Assembly (NCBI GenBank): GCA_963597395.1
Contig: CAVBPX010000010.1
Span: 1-52,904, forward strand
Length of the DNA stretch: 52,904 nt
Direction of reading: 5' to 3'
Source: Hallerella sp963597395
Lineage (GTDB): Bacteria; Fibrobacterota; Fibrobacteria; Fibrobacterales; Fibrobacteraceae
The position numbers were made by a program, and so were the translations under genes. This document shows positions 9,272 through 16,340 of the stretch, piece by piece; position 1 is the stretch's first letter, and each line of letters opens with the position of its first letter. The notes beneath the pieces were generated by a model, which worked only from the letters and a program-made list of their open reading frames with translations, was not told where the DNA came from and made no database searches.

Positions 9272-9490
9272 TTAAAAGAGAACTTCGCAGTCGGATTCGA
9301 CTTTCTTGCAGCTTGCCCGGACGCTTTCCATCACGGACTTTTCGTCGGCGTTATCGTCAAATTCCACTTTCATTTTGAGCAGCATAAAGTTGACGCTCGC
9401 ATCCTTCACACCGGGCGTTTTTTTGGCCGCGGTCTCCATCTTCTGGGCGCAAACGGGGCAATCGACTTCGATCTTGTAACTCTTTTTCAT
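9272..9490 (-). CDS. Heavy-metal-associated (HMA) domain protein
   Basis: A 72-residue single-domain ferredoxin-like metal-binding protein. VDCPVCAQKME carries the two metal-ligand cysteines (11 and 14) preceded by an Asp, a form common in HMA domains of Zn/Cd/Pb ATPases. GAGG lies five bases before the ATG. It is the first gene of the efflux operon and probably hands metal to the ATPase, which has no HMA domain of its own. It is effectively a detached N-terminal domain of the pump. Confidence 0.9.
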   Translation of the reverse strand: MKKSYKIEVDCPVCAQKMETAAKKTPGVKDASVNFMLLKMKVEFDDNADEKSVMESVRASCKKVESDCEVLF

Positions 9491-9519
9491 AAAAACCTCG
9501 GCGGTTCAATTTGTTAAAC

Positions 9520-9539
9520 GATTAAACAAATGTTTAATC
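9520..9539. promoter_or_regulatory. Putative ArsR-type operator 1
   Basis: GATTAAACAAATGTTTAATC is a perfect 8-bp inverted repeat with a 4-base centre. It lies just downstream of the predicted -10 box of the HMA-ATPase operon, where a bound repressor would block transcription. It closely matches a second site at 9582-9601. Confidence 0.75.
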
Positions 9540-9549
9540 TTTATTTTCA

Positions 9550-9578
9550 AATATAGCTTGAACCGCTTTCCCCGGCAA
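9550..9578 (-). promoter_or_regulatory. Promoter of the HMA-ATPase operon
   Basis: Read on the minus strand, TTGCCG (9578-9573), a 17-base spacer and TATATT (9555-9550) form a sigma70-type promoter. The predicted start near 9543 would put operator 1 over the first transcribed bases. Confidence 0.65.
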
Positions 9579-9581
9579 GAC

Positions 9582-9601
9582 GATTAAGCAAACTTTTAAT
9601 C
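9582..9601. promoter_or_regulatory. Putative ArsR-type operator 2
   Basis: GATTAAGCAAACTTTTAATC matches operator 1 at most positions and has the same 20-base length with GATTAA/TTAATC arms. It lies just upstream of the TATCTT box at 9613, over the spacer and -35 region of the regulator gene, consistent with autoregulation. Confidence 0.7.
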
Positions 9602-9612
9602 GTTTTTTTTGC

Positions 9613-9618
9613 TATCTT
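9613..9618 (+). promoter_or_regulatory. -10 box of the arsR-type regulator
   Basis: TATCTT follows a T-rich stretch; no good -35 hexamer is visible, and operator 2 occupies that region. The box directly abuts a GTG (9619) that is in frame with the regulator, so that GTG is unlikely to be the translation start. Confidence 0.5.
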
Positions 9619-9648
9619 GTGAAAAGATTCAGACGAAAGGACCGAAAA

Positions 9649-10008
9649 TTGCCGCATCATCATCCCGTGACCGAAAAAGAACTGATTCTTGCCAAGAGAA
9701 TGCCGACGGAACGCGCCGCAAAACAGGTCGCCGAAGCGATGAAACAGCTCGGGGACGTTTCCCGGCTGCGGATTTTCTGGCTGCTTTGCCATGCGGAAGA
9801 ATGCGTGACGAACATTGCGGAACTCGTCGGCATGTCAAGCCCCGCGGTGTCGCATCATTTGCGGCTTCTGAAGGATTCGGACCTTATCGAATCGAATCGG
9901 GTCGGTAAGGAAATGTTCTACCGCGCCAAGGAAAGTCCTCTCGTCCGGCAGCTTCACGTCACAATTGAATCGGTCGCCCAGATTACGTGCCCGGAAGACG
10001 AAAAATAA
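9649..10008 (+). CDS. ArsR/SmtB-family metal-responsive repressor
   Basis: A 119-residue winged-helix repressor. The HTH is NIAELVGMSSPAVSHHLRLL with wing VGKEMFYR, and LGDVSRLRIFWLL is the typical ArsR helix. Possible metal ligands include the Cys in EECVTN, the N-terminal His cluster and a C-terminal Cys; the exact site type cannot be told from sequence alone. The TTG at 9649 is preferred because AAAGGA lies 7 bases upstream and the predicted promoter reaches 9618. GTG 9619 and the GTG at Val-Thr-Glu are alternatives. It lies divergent to the HMA-ATPase operon and shares one base with the next gene. Confidence 0.88.
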   Translation: MPHHHPVTEKELILAKRMPTERAAKQVAEAMKQLGDVSRLRIFWLLCHAEECVTNIAELVGMSSPAVSHHLRLLKDSDLIESNRVGKEMFYRAKESPLVRQLHVTIESVAQITCPEDEK

Positions 10009-11930
10009 TGGAACAGGTTCACGACTTTTTGCCGATTTCGAAAGAAGACCTTGAAGCCCGAAACTGGGACGCGGTCGATGTAATTGTGGTTTCCGCGGAC
10101 GCCTATGTCGATCATCCGTCCTTTGGGCACGCCGTGATGGCGCGTCTCATCGAGCACGAGGGCTACCGCGTCGCAATTCTTCCGCAGCCCAACTGGCGCG
10201 ATGATTTGCGGGATTTTAAAAAGCTCGGAAAGCCTCGTCTCTTTTTTGCCATTTCGAGCGGCATGGACAGCATGGTCAACCATTATACGGCCGGAAAGCG
10301 CCTTCGAAGCGATGACGCCTTTACTCCCGGCGGACGTGCAGGCTTTAGGCCCGACCGCGCAACGAGCGTCTATGCCAAAATCTTAAAGCAGCTCTACCCG
10401 GATGTTCCTGTCGTTATCGGGGGGCTCGAATCGAGCCTTCGTCGCATTAGCCATTACGATTACTGGGATGACCGCGTCCTTCCGCCGATTCTCGCAAGCA
10501 CCGCGGCCGACCTGTTGATTTACGGCATGGGCGAAAAGCCGATGAAGGAACTTTTGCACCTGCTCAAAAAAGGCGTGCCGTTTTCAAACATGAATTCCAT
10601 CCCGCAAACGGCCTATCTGGTCCCGAAGGGACGCGTTCCCAAAAACCGCGAATACGTTGATCTGGTGCTGCCAAGCTACGAGGAGTGCGTACAAAGTAAA
10701 CGCGTCCAGTTCGAGGCTTTTCGCAAAACGGAACTCGAATCCAACCGGATTCACGCCAAAAGAGTTCTCCAGGACGCGGGCGAATCGACGGTCGTTATCA
10801 ACCCGCCCTACCCGCCGTTAAAAGATGGCGAACTTGACGAGAGCTTTGAATATCCCTATATGCGTGCCCCGCATCCGCGCTACAAAAAACGCGGACCCGT
10901 TCCCGCTTTCGAAATGATCAAGTTTTCCATCAACACGCACCGCGGATGTTTTGGCGGTTGCAGCTTTTGCGCCATCAATGCTCACCAGGGAAAGTTCGTG
11001 GCGAGCCGCAGTCGCGAGAGCATTCTTCGCGAAGTGGAAATCGTGACGCAAATGCCCGGATTCGCCGGAACGATTACGGATCTCGGCGGACCGAGCGCCA
11101 ATATGTACAAAATGCGCGGCAAGGACGTTTCCCGCTGCGAAAAGTGCGCCCGCCCGAGCTGTGTCTTTCCGCGGATTTGCGACAACATGAACACGCGTCA
11201 CCACGAGCTTACGGGACTTTACCGCGAAATTTCGGAAAACCCGAAGGTCAGGCATCTTTTTATCGGAAGCGGCGTCCGCTATGATTTGCTCTTGCAGGAG
11301 ACGACCGACAAAACCTTGCAGGAAGACCACATGGAATATGCGCGTGAACTTATCCGCAATCACGTCAGCGGACGCTTGAAAGTCGCTCCGGAACACACGT
11401 CGGATTCCGTTCTGAGCCTTATCCGCAAACCGTCCTTTAGCCTTTTTTACAAGTTCAAGGAAATTTTTGACCGCGAAAGCGCCGCCGCCGGAAAGAACCA
11501 GCAGATCGTTCCTTACTTTATATCGAGCCATCCGGGATGCACCGAAAAGGACATGGCGGAACTTGCGCTCGAAACAAAACAGCTCGGTTTTCGCCTGGAA
11601 CAGGTGCAGGACTTTACACCGACACCGATGACGGTCGCGACCGAGATGTATTATGCGGAAACCTATCCGGACGGAAAGCCTCTTTACGTTGCCAAGACGC
11701 CCGCCCAAAAGAACAACCAAAAACGCTTTTTCTTTTGGTATATCCCCGAGAACCGCGTCTGGATTCAGGAGACCCTCGAACGCCTGAAGCTCGGAAAAAT
11801 TTCGCGCCTGCTCCTTTCGCGCACCTCCTACAAGGAAGGCCGCACCTACGAACCGAGCAAGGAACGCGCCGAGGAACGCAGCCGCTTCCGCCGCGAACGC
11901 AAGGCTCGCCGCCGAGGCCGCAGCGGATAA
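10008..11930 (+). CDS. ygiQ: YgiQ-family radical SAM protein
   Basis: A 640-residue protein of the YgiQ (UPF0313) family, whose reaction is unknown. The N-terminal half is the B12-binding-like region. The radical SAM cluster motif reads CFGGCSFC (Cys 314, 318, 321), which is CX3CX2C. A second cysteine group (about 377-391, CEKC then C-x5-C) could hold an auxiliary cluster. The C-terminal tail is strongly Arg/Lys-rich. The ATG shares its first base with the stop codon of the ArsR-type gene, so the two are probably translated from one mRNA. A link to metal stress is inferred from this arrangement only. Confidence 0.9.
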   Translation: MEQVHDFLPISKEDLEARNWDAVDVIVVSADAYVDHPSFGHAVMARLIEHEGYRVAILPQPNWRDDLRDFKKLGKPRLFFAISSGMDSMVNHYTAGKRLRSDDAFTPGGRAGFRPDRATSVYAKILKQLYPDVPVVIGGLESSLRRISHYDYWDDRVLPPILASTAADLLIYGMGEKPMKELLHLLKKGVPFSNMNSIPQTAYLVPKGRVPKNREYVDLVLPSYEECVQSKRVQFEAFRKTELESNRIHAKRVLQDAGESTVVINPPYPPLKDGELDESFEYPYMRAPHPRYKKRGPVPAFEMIKFSINTHRGCFGGCSFCAINAHQGKFVASRSRESILREVEIVTQMPGFAGTITDLGGPSANMYKMRGKDVSRCEKCARPSCVFPRICDNMNTRHHELTGLYREISENPKVRHLFIGSGVRYDLLLQETTDKTLQEDHMEYARELIRNHVSGRLKVAPEHTSDSVLSLIRKPSFSLFYKFKEIFDRESAAAGKNQQIVPYFISSHPGCTEKDMAELALETKQLGFRLEQVQDFTPTPMTVATEMYYAETYPDGKPLYVAKTPAQKNNQKRFFFWYIPENRVWIQETLERLKLGKISRLLLSRTSYKEGRTYEPSKERAEERSRFRRERKARRRGRSG

Positions 11931-11951
11931 GAAATAACAATCCCAAAGCTC

Positions 11952-12300
11952 ATGATCGCAAAGCGGCAAATTCATTTTTCAAGAAACCCTAAAATAGCTC
12001 AATTTATGCACGAGTATAAGCTCGTAAAAGAATTCGGTGAAGGTGTCGATAGGATGTTTCGGGAAATGGAATCTGCAGGGAATCCAGACCCGGAATACAA
12101 ACTTATGCTTAAGGCCAAACTGATTTCAACACAGAGAGATACAGGTGGTCAGACAGGTGGTCAGATGAAAACAAAAAATTCGGCCACCGCAAATTCCATA
12201 TTGAAAGCGATGGCAAAGGATCCGAAAGTAACGCGCAAGACCTTGTCAAAAGTTTTGGAAATTTCTCCGTCCGCCGTGCAAAAGCATATCAATAAATTGA
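11952..12300 (+). pseudogene. Truncated COG2865-type (AlbA_2/RecG-like) transcriptional regulator fragment
   Basis: The product begins with RNPKIAQFMHEYKLVKEFGE and continues with GVDRMFREMESAG. This is the C-terminal ATPase-like part of COG2865 proteins, which normally have more than 400 residues. A winged-helix segment follows (TRKTLSKVLEISPSAVQKHI). The N-terminal AlbA_2 domain and most of the ATPase domain are absent. The frame then runs into dispersed repeat copy C at 12301, which supplies the last roughly 21 residues up to a stop at 12365. It is best read as a decayed remnant that was cut at its 3' end by the repeat. Confidence 0.75.
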
Positions 12301-12462
12301 AGGTCACCTCTAAAAATTGCTTTGGTAAAGAAAATTTGAGTGAGACCGAGCGAAGGCAGGAATGAAAAGTGGCGAATACTCCCGGTATTTGGCTCTTTGA
12401 ATGACTGCCAGCGCGAAGTGTCGCAACCAAATTTTTGAAAATTGAATTTTTAGAGATGACCT
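12301..12462 (-). repeat. Dispersed repeat copy C (complete, reverse orientation)
   Basis: A 162-bp element bounded by AGGTCACCTCTAAAAATT and the inverted AATTTTTAGAGATGACCT. Its reverse complement lines up with copy E at 28882-29006 at both ends, with about 37 extra bases in the middle. It shares a 38-base identical stretch with copy A. It contains no open frame of its own worth calling. It interrupts the 3' end of the COG2865-type fragment. Confidence 0.85.
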
Positions 12463-12618
12463 GAAGGAAGAAAAAAGGATTGCTCGCATAGGCGGAGATT
12501 TTGGCGGACATTGGGAAATTGTGAGGATTTAAGGGAACCAGGGAAGTCTCTTTCCTTTAGCCGGGTTCCGCTCCGAATTATTTTCTAGATTTACAGGGAA
12601 CGAAAAAAGGATTTGCCC

Positions 12619-13896
12619 ATGAATATTCTCGTCATCGGCAGCGGCGGTCGCGAAAATGCGATTGCGCTTGCGGTCAAAAAGTCGCCACTTTGCACGGGCC
12701 TTGTTTCCGCTCCGGGAAATCCGGGCATGGAACGCCTCGGAAAATGCGTTCCGGTTGATGTTGCGGATCCGGTCGCCATCGCGGACCTCGCCGAAAGGGA
12801 AATGATCGATCTTACGATTGTCGGACCCGAAGTCCCGCTGGTAAACGGTGTCGTCGATGAGTTTCGTCGTCGCGGGCTGCGGGCGTTTGGTCCTGTCAAG
12901 GGGGCGGCCGCTCTCGAAGGCAGTAAGGCGTTTTCCAAAAATTTCATGAAAAAATACGGCATCCCGACTGCCGACTACGAAACCTTCACCGACTTGAACT
13001 CCGCATTGGAGTTTCTCAAGGCGCACCCGGCTCCGATTGTCGTCAAGGCTTCGGGCCTCGCGGCGGGGAAGGGCGCCGTCGTCTGCATGACCGATGCGGA
13101 AGCCCGCGAAGCGGTCGAAGAAATGCTCGGCGACAAGGCCGTTTTCGGCGAATCGGGCAAGACGGTCGTCATCGAGGAATTCATGTCGGGCGAAGAGGCT
13201 TCGCTCTTTGCCGTTTGTGACGGTAAGGATTACGTGTTGCTTTCATCCGCCCAGGACCACAAGCGCGTGTTCGATGGCGACAAGGGTCCGAACACGGGCG
13301 GAATGGGCGCCTATTCCCCGGCACCTGTCGCCACTCCGGAAATTATCGCGCGGGTCAAAAAGGAAATTGTCGAACCGACGCTCCGCGGCATGGAAAAGGA
13401 AGGCTCTCCCTACACGGGCGTTCTTTACGTGGGAATCATGGTCACCGAAAAGGGACCGAAGGTCGTAGAATACAATTGCCGTCTCGGCGACCCGGAGTGC
13501 CAGGTCGTTCTTCCTGTTTACGGAGGCGATGTTCTCGCCCTGTTTGACGCCGCGGAAAAGGGCAAACTCCAAAACTTCAAGGCGCCCGAAGCTCCCAAGG
13601 GCTCGGCCGCCATCGTCGTAATGGCGAGCGCGGGCTACCCCGGAAGTTACGCCAAGGGAAAGGAAATTTCGGGCGTCGAGGATGCCGAAAAGTGCGGCGC
13701 GATGGTCGTTCACGCCGGGACAAAAACGGTTGACGGAAAGCTCGTTTCTTCGGGCGGTCGCGTCCTCGGTATCGTCGGGACGGGCGAAAATCTGAAGGCC
13801 GCTCTCGACAAGGCTTATGAAGGATGCGCAAAGGTTCACTTTGACGGAGCCTTCTATCGTAAGGACATTGGACAAAAAGGACTCGCAAAATGCTAG
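12619..13896 (+). CDS. purD: Phosphoribosylamine-glycine ligase (GARS)
   Basis: PurD joins 5-phosphoribosylamine and glycine with ATP in purine synthesis. The 425-residue ATP-grasp enzyme shows VKASGLAAGKGAVVC, the GPNTGGMGAYSPAP block and YNCRLGDPECQ. The N-terminal motif reads GSGGRENA where GSGGREHA is usual. The ATG at 12619 follows AGGA by 7 bases; an in-frame TTG two codons earlier is too close to it. A TAGATT sequence at 12586 may be the -10 box, but no clear -35 is visible. It overlaps purE by 7 bases. Confidence 0.95.
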   Translation: MNILVIGSGGRENAIALAVKKSPLCTGLVSAPGNPGMERLGKCVPVDVADPVAIADLAEREMIDLTIVGPEVPLVNGVVDEFRRRGLRAFGPVKGAAALEGSKAFSKNFMKKYGIPTADYETFTDLNSALEFLKAHPAPIVVKASGLAAGKGAVVCMTDAEAREAVEEMLGDKAVFGESGKTVVIEEFMSGEEASLFAVCDGKDYVLLSSAQDHKRVFDGDKGPNTGGMGAYSPAPVATPEIIARVKKEIVEPTLRGMEKEGSPYTGVLYVGIMVTEKGPKVVEYNCRLGDPECQVVLPVYGGDVLALFDAAEKGKLQNFKAPEAPKGSAAIVVMASAGYPGSYAKGKEISGVEDAEKCGAMVVHAGTKTVDGKLVSSGGRVLGIVGTGENLKAALDKAYEGCAKVHFDGAFYRKDIGQKGLAKC

Positions 13897-14357
13897 AAGT
13901 AAACAAACCGCTGGTAGGGATTGTCACGGGCAGCGCCTCGGACAAGGCCATTGTCGATAAGGTGACGGGAATTCTCGACGAGTTCGGGATCCCTTGGGAA
14001 TACAATGTTCTCTCGGCCCACCGGACGCCCAAAAAGACGGCCCGTTATGCCGAAAGCGCGGAATCCCGCGGAGTCCAGGTTCTCATTGGAATCGCGGGCC
14101 TCGCTGCGGCCCTTCCGGGCGTTCTCGCCGCAAACACGACGCTCCCCGTCATCGGGGTCCCGGGCGACGGCGGTCCTCTTTCCGGTGTCGATGCCCTCCA
14201 CTCCATTGTGCAGATGCCGTCCGGCATTCCCGTTGCGACAGTGGGCATCGGAAACGGCAAAAACGCGGCTTACCTCGCAATTGCCATTCTCGCACTTTCC
14301 CACGCGGACATCCGTCAAAAGCTCGCCGATTACCGCAAATCCCTCGGCGACATTTAA
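13890..14357 (+). CDS. purE: N5-carboxyaminoimidazole ribonucleotide mutase
   Basis: PurE converts N5-CAIR to CAIR in purine synthesis. The 155-residue protein has the N-terminal GSASD phosphate-binding motif, SAHRTP and the SIVQMPSGIPVATVGIGNGK region typical of class I enzymes. The AIR-site loop reads AGLAAALPGVLA rather than the more common AGGAAHLPG. The start lies inside the end of purD, so the two are coupled. No purK is visible in this window. Confidence 0.93.
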   Translation: MLEVNKPLVGIVTGSASDKAIVDKVTGILDEFGIPWEYNVLSAHRTPKKTARYAESAESRGVQVLIGIAGLAAALPGVLAANTTLPVIGVPGDGGPLSGVDALHSIVQMPSGIPVATVGIGNGKNAAYLAIAILALSHADIRQKLADYRKSLGDI

Positions 14358-14359
14358 CG

Positions 14360-15130
14360 GTGCGCCGTTTTCATCTTCTTTTCCTCTTCGCTCTTGCGGT
14401 GGCGGTGCATGCCGCGGACTCCTTGAGCGTGCCCTGGGAAAACGGGGAAGAGCTTTACTTCCGATTGAGCTGGGGGTTCGTTTCCGCGGGAACGGCCGAC
14501 ATGAACGTTTACCCGAAAGATGACGGCAGGGTCGAATTTGTAAGCATTGCCCGCAACAACGGCGCGTTCAAGTCCATTTACCCGGTGGCCGATACCATCC
14601 GGACGCTCGCCAGTGCTAAAACACTCCTGCCCTACACGTTCAAGAAAATTTTGAACGAAGGCTCCTACTTCAGCACGTCCCGCATTCTTTTTGACCGGGA
14701 AAATAACCGCGCGGTTCTTTCCGATACGGTTTTCAAAGGCTCCCGCCGCGACGAGGTCAAGTCCCGGGTCGATACGTCCCTTTCGCTGAAAGGCGACGAG
14801 CATTGCATCATTTCGGCCTTTTATCAGGTGCGAAAAATGGACCTTTCCGGCAAAAAGGACACCTATTTTTCGGCGGTGAGCGGCAAAAAAAGCTACCGGC
14901 TGCAGGTCATCGTCCACGGCAAGGAGACTGTCGAGACGAGGCTCGGCTCGTTCAAATGCATCAAGGTTGAACCCGTTCTCGGTGACGACGGGGCGTTCAA
15001 GGCCGCCGGAAGGCTCTTTATTTGGCTTACGGACGACTCCAGGCGGCTTCCGGTGCTCATGCGTGTCAAGATTCCGATCGGATCCGTCAAGGGCGAGCTA
15101 GTCCGTTTTCGGCAGGGAAAAGGCGAATAG
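14360..15130 (+). CDS. DUF3108 domain periplasmic protein
   Basis: A 256-residue exported protein. RRFHLLFLFALAVAVHAA is a signal peptide with a probable cleavage after AHAA-like residues near 19. The rest is a beta-rich DUF3108 domain: WGFVSAGTADMNV near the start, an internal KDTYFSAVSGKKSYRLQV segment, then LGSFKCIKVEP and a closing FIWLTDDSRRLPVLMRVKI. The family is found in Gram-negative envelopes and its role is unknown. The GTG at 14360 begins 3 bases after the purE stop. The same frame is open far upstream through purE, but only the signal-peptide start makes sense. Confidence 0.8.
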   Translation: MRRFHLLFLFALAVAVHAADSLSVPWENGEELYFRLSWGFVSAGTADMNVYPKDDGRVEFVSIARNNGAFKSIYPVADTIRTLASAKTLLPYTFKKILNEGSYFSTSRILFDRENNRAVLSDTVFKGSRRDEVKSRVDTSLSLKGDEHCIISAFYQVRKMDLSGKKDTYFSAVSGKKSYRLQVIVHGKETVETRLGSFKCIKVEPVLGDDGAFKAAGRLFIWLTDDSRRLPVLMRVKIPIGSVKGELVRFRQGKGE

Positions 15131-15171
15131 TCCGGCCAATTTCTCTCCAAGTTTCTTTTTACACAAATATT

Positions 15172-15201
15172 TTGGCGGTATCCTTCATAATAATCTATAT
15201 T
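15172..15201 (+). promoter_or_regulatory. Promoter of the 15245 outer-membrane protein
   Basis: TTGGCG (15172-15177), an 18-base spacer and TATATT (15196-15201). The predicted start near 15208 leaves a leader of roughly 37 bases containing a GAGG. Confidence 0.65.
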
Positions 15202-15244
15202 GAAAGGCGGAACTGTTCTATCTAAAAATAGAGGCTCTTTAGAG

Positions 15245-16105
15245 ATGTTTAAAAAGATAAGTGTCCTGATTTTTGCGTTGGCCATTGCGGGCTTTGCCCA
15301 GGCCGACGATGATTCTTACGATGATGCCGTGGCTTCGGACGAAAGTTCCTATTCCGCCGGTGCCGCCGTTTCCGATGAAGGCTCCGCCATGGAGGAAACG
15401 GATTCCCGCGCCATGGACCGCGCGAAGCGCCGCGAATTTGAAAAGGATCAGCGCCTTGACGAATTTGCAAACAACATTCGCCGCCGCGACTGGCTGAAGG
15501 ACCGTCTGGTGTTTGAACTCGGCATGGGCTCCCGTCAGCCGGTGATGGGCGAAACGGGTCTCGGTATGGGCTTCGGATTCGGTGCGGAATACATCACGCG
15601 TTGGCACCTCGCCCTTTTCGGCTCGTTCGGATTCATCCCGAGCGGCGACGACCCCGACTTTTCGAACTTCTCGATTGAGGGCGGCACGGGCTGGAAAGTG
15701 GGCCTCAATTATTACCTCTTCCCGAAAAACCCGCTTCATCTCGGATTCTCCGCATCTTACGGAACCGTTTATTACGATCATGACGTCGTCGCGGATTCCA
15801 CCAACGACTTCACTCGTGCGCTTATTTCGACGATGGGCTTCCAGTTTGACGTTCTCATCACTTACCTCACCAACGAATGGTATTACCTCCAGTTTGCCAT
15901 CGGCATGTATTATGCTCCGAACGCCTATGACGATTCCCACAAGAAAAACGTCAAGGGCGAAGATGTTTCGCGCGTGATAGATAGCGATGGCATTTCCAAG
16001 TTCGGACTTGTCTTCGGCATCACGATAGGATTTGCCCTGCCGGAATTCTTCCCGGATGCAACCGAAAAGCGGCGCCGCGAACGCGAAAAGAAATACGCGG
16101 ACTAA
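15245..16105 (+). CDS. Outer-membrane beta-barrel protein, unknown role
   Basis: A 286-residue exported protein. FKKISVLIFALAIAGFAQA is a clear signal peptide. A low-complexity acidic and Ser/Ala-rich stretch (about 20-55) and a charged helical segment follow. The remainder alternates aromatic and Gly residues in amphipathic strands, for example GLGMGFGFGAEYITRWHLAL and GLNYYLFP, as in OmpW/OmpA-like barrels. The C terminus is a charged RRREREKKYAD tail instead of the usual terminal Phe. It has its own promoter and terminator. I do not recognise a named family. Confidence 0.65.
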   Translation: MFKKISVLIFALAIAGFAQADDDSYDDAVASDESSYSAGAAVSDEGSAMEETDSRAMDRAKRREFEKDQRLDEFANNIRRRDWLKDRLVFELGMGSRQPVMGETGLGMGFGFGAEYITRWHLALFGSFGFIPSGDDPDFSNFSIEGGTGWKVGLNYYLFPKNPLHLGFSASYGTVYYDHDVVADSTNDFTRALISTMGFQFDVLITYLTNEWYYLQFAIGMYYAPNAYDDSHKKNVKGEDVSRVIDSDGISKFGLVFGITIGFALPEFFPDATEKRRREREKKYAD

Positions 16106-16117
16106 GGTCCTGAAAAT

Positions 16118-16146
16118 TCCCGCCGAACGAACGGCGGGATTTTTTT
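16118..16146 (+). terminator. Rho-independent terminator
   Basis: TCCCGCCG, a 6-base loop and CGGCGGGA form an 8-bp GC-rich stem directly followed by a run of seven T. It ends the 15245-16105 transcript. Confidence 0.9.
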
Positions 16147-16166
16147 ATCCGCCTTTCAAAAACCAA

Positions 16167-16195
16167 AAGACAAAAATTAAAAAATAGACTATATT
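16167..16195 (+). promoter_or_regulatory. Promoter of tRNA-Arg
   Basis: TATATT (16190-16195) lies 14 bases before the tRNA. AAGACA (16167-16172) sits 17 bases upstream of it as a partial -35 match. Confidence 0.6.
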
Positions 16196-16209
16196 CTAGG
16201 CGCTCCTTT

Positions 16210-16283
16210 GTCCGCGTAGCTCAATTGGATAGAGTGTCAGTTTCCGAAACTGAAGGTCACGAGTTCGACTCTCGTCGTGGGCA
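16210..16283 (+). tRNA. tRNA-Arg (anticodon CCG)
   Basis: The acceptor strand GTCCGCG pairs with CGTGGGC. The D arm contains TAGCTCAATTGGATAGAG. The anticodon loop TTCCGAA, closed by TCAGT and ACTGA, gives anticodon CCG for the CGG codon. The T arm GTTCGACTC is standard. The 3' CCA is not encoded. Confidence 0.95.
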
Positions 16284-16287
16284 CTGA

Positions 16288-16315
16288 AAAACGCACCGGC
16301 TTGCCGGTGCGTTTT
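16288..16315. terminator. Bidirectional terminator between tRNA-Arg and rimO
   Basis: AAAACGCACCGGC, a TT loop and GCCGGTGCGTTTT make a perfect 13-bp stem with A and T runs on the two sides. It can end both the tRNA-Arg transcript and the convergent rimO transcript. Confidence 0.85.
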
Positions 16316-16340
16316 CTGTTTTCGCTTTGAATTCTTTCGG

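Noticed and set aside
9520..9602. Reading the two AT-rich palindromes as terminators
   Set aside because: They are not at gene ends, have short AT-only stems, share one consensus and lie in a divergent regulatory region, which fits operators better.
13994..14359. Upstream extension of the DUF3108 gene through purE
   Set aside because: The extension is a frame-shifted reading of purE. The signal peptide begins at GTG 14360.
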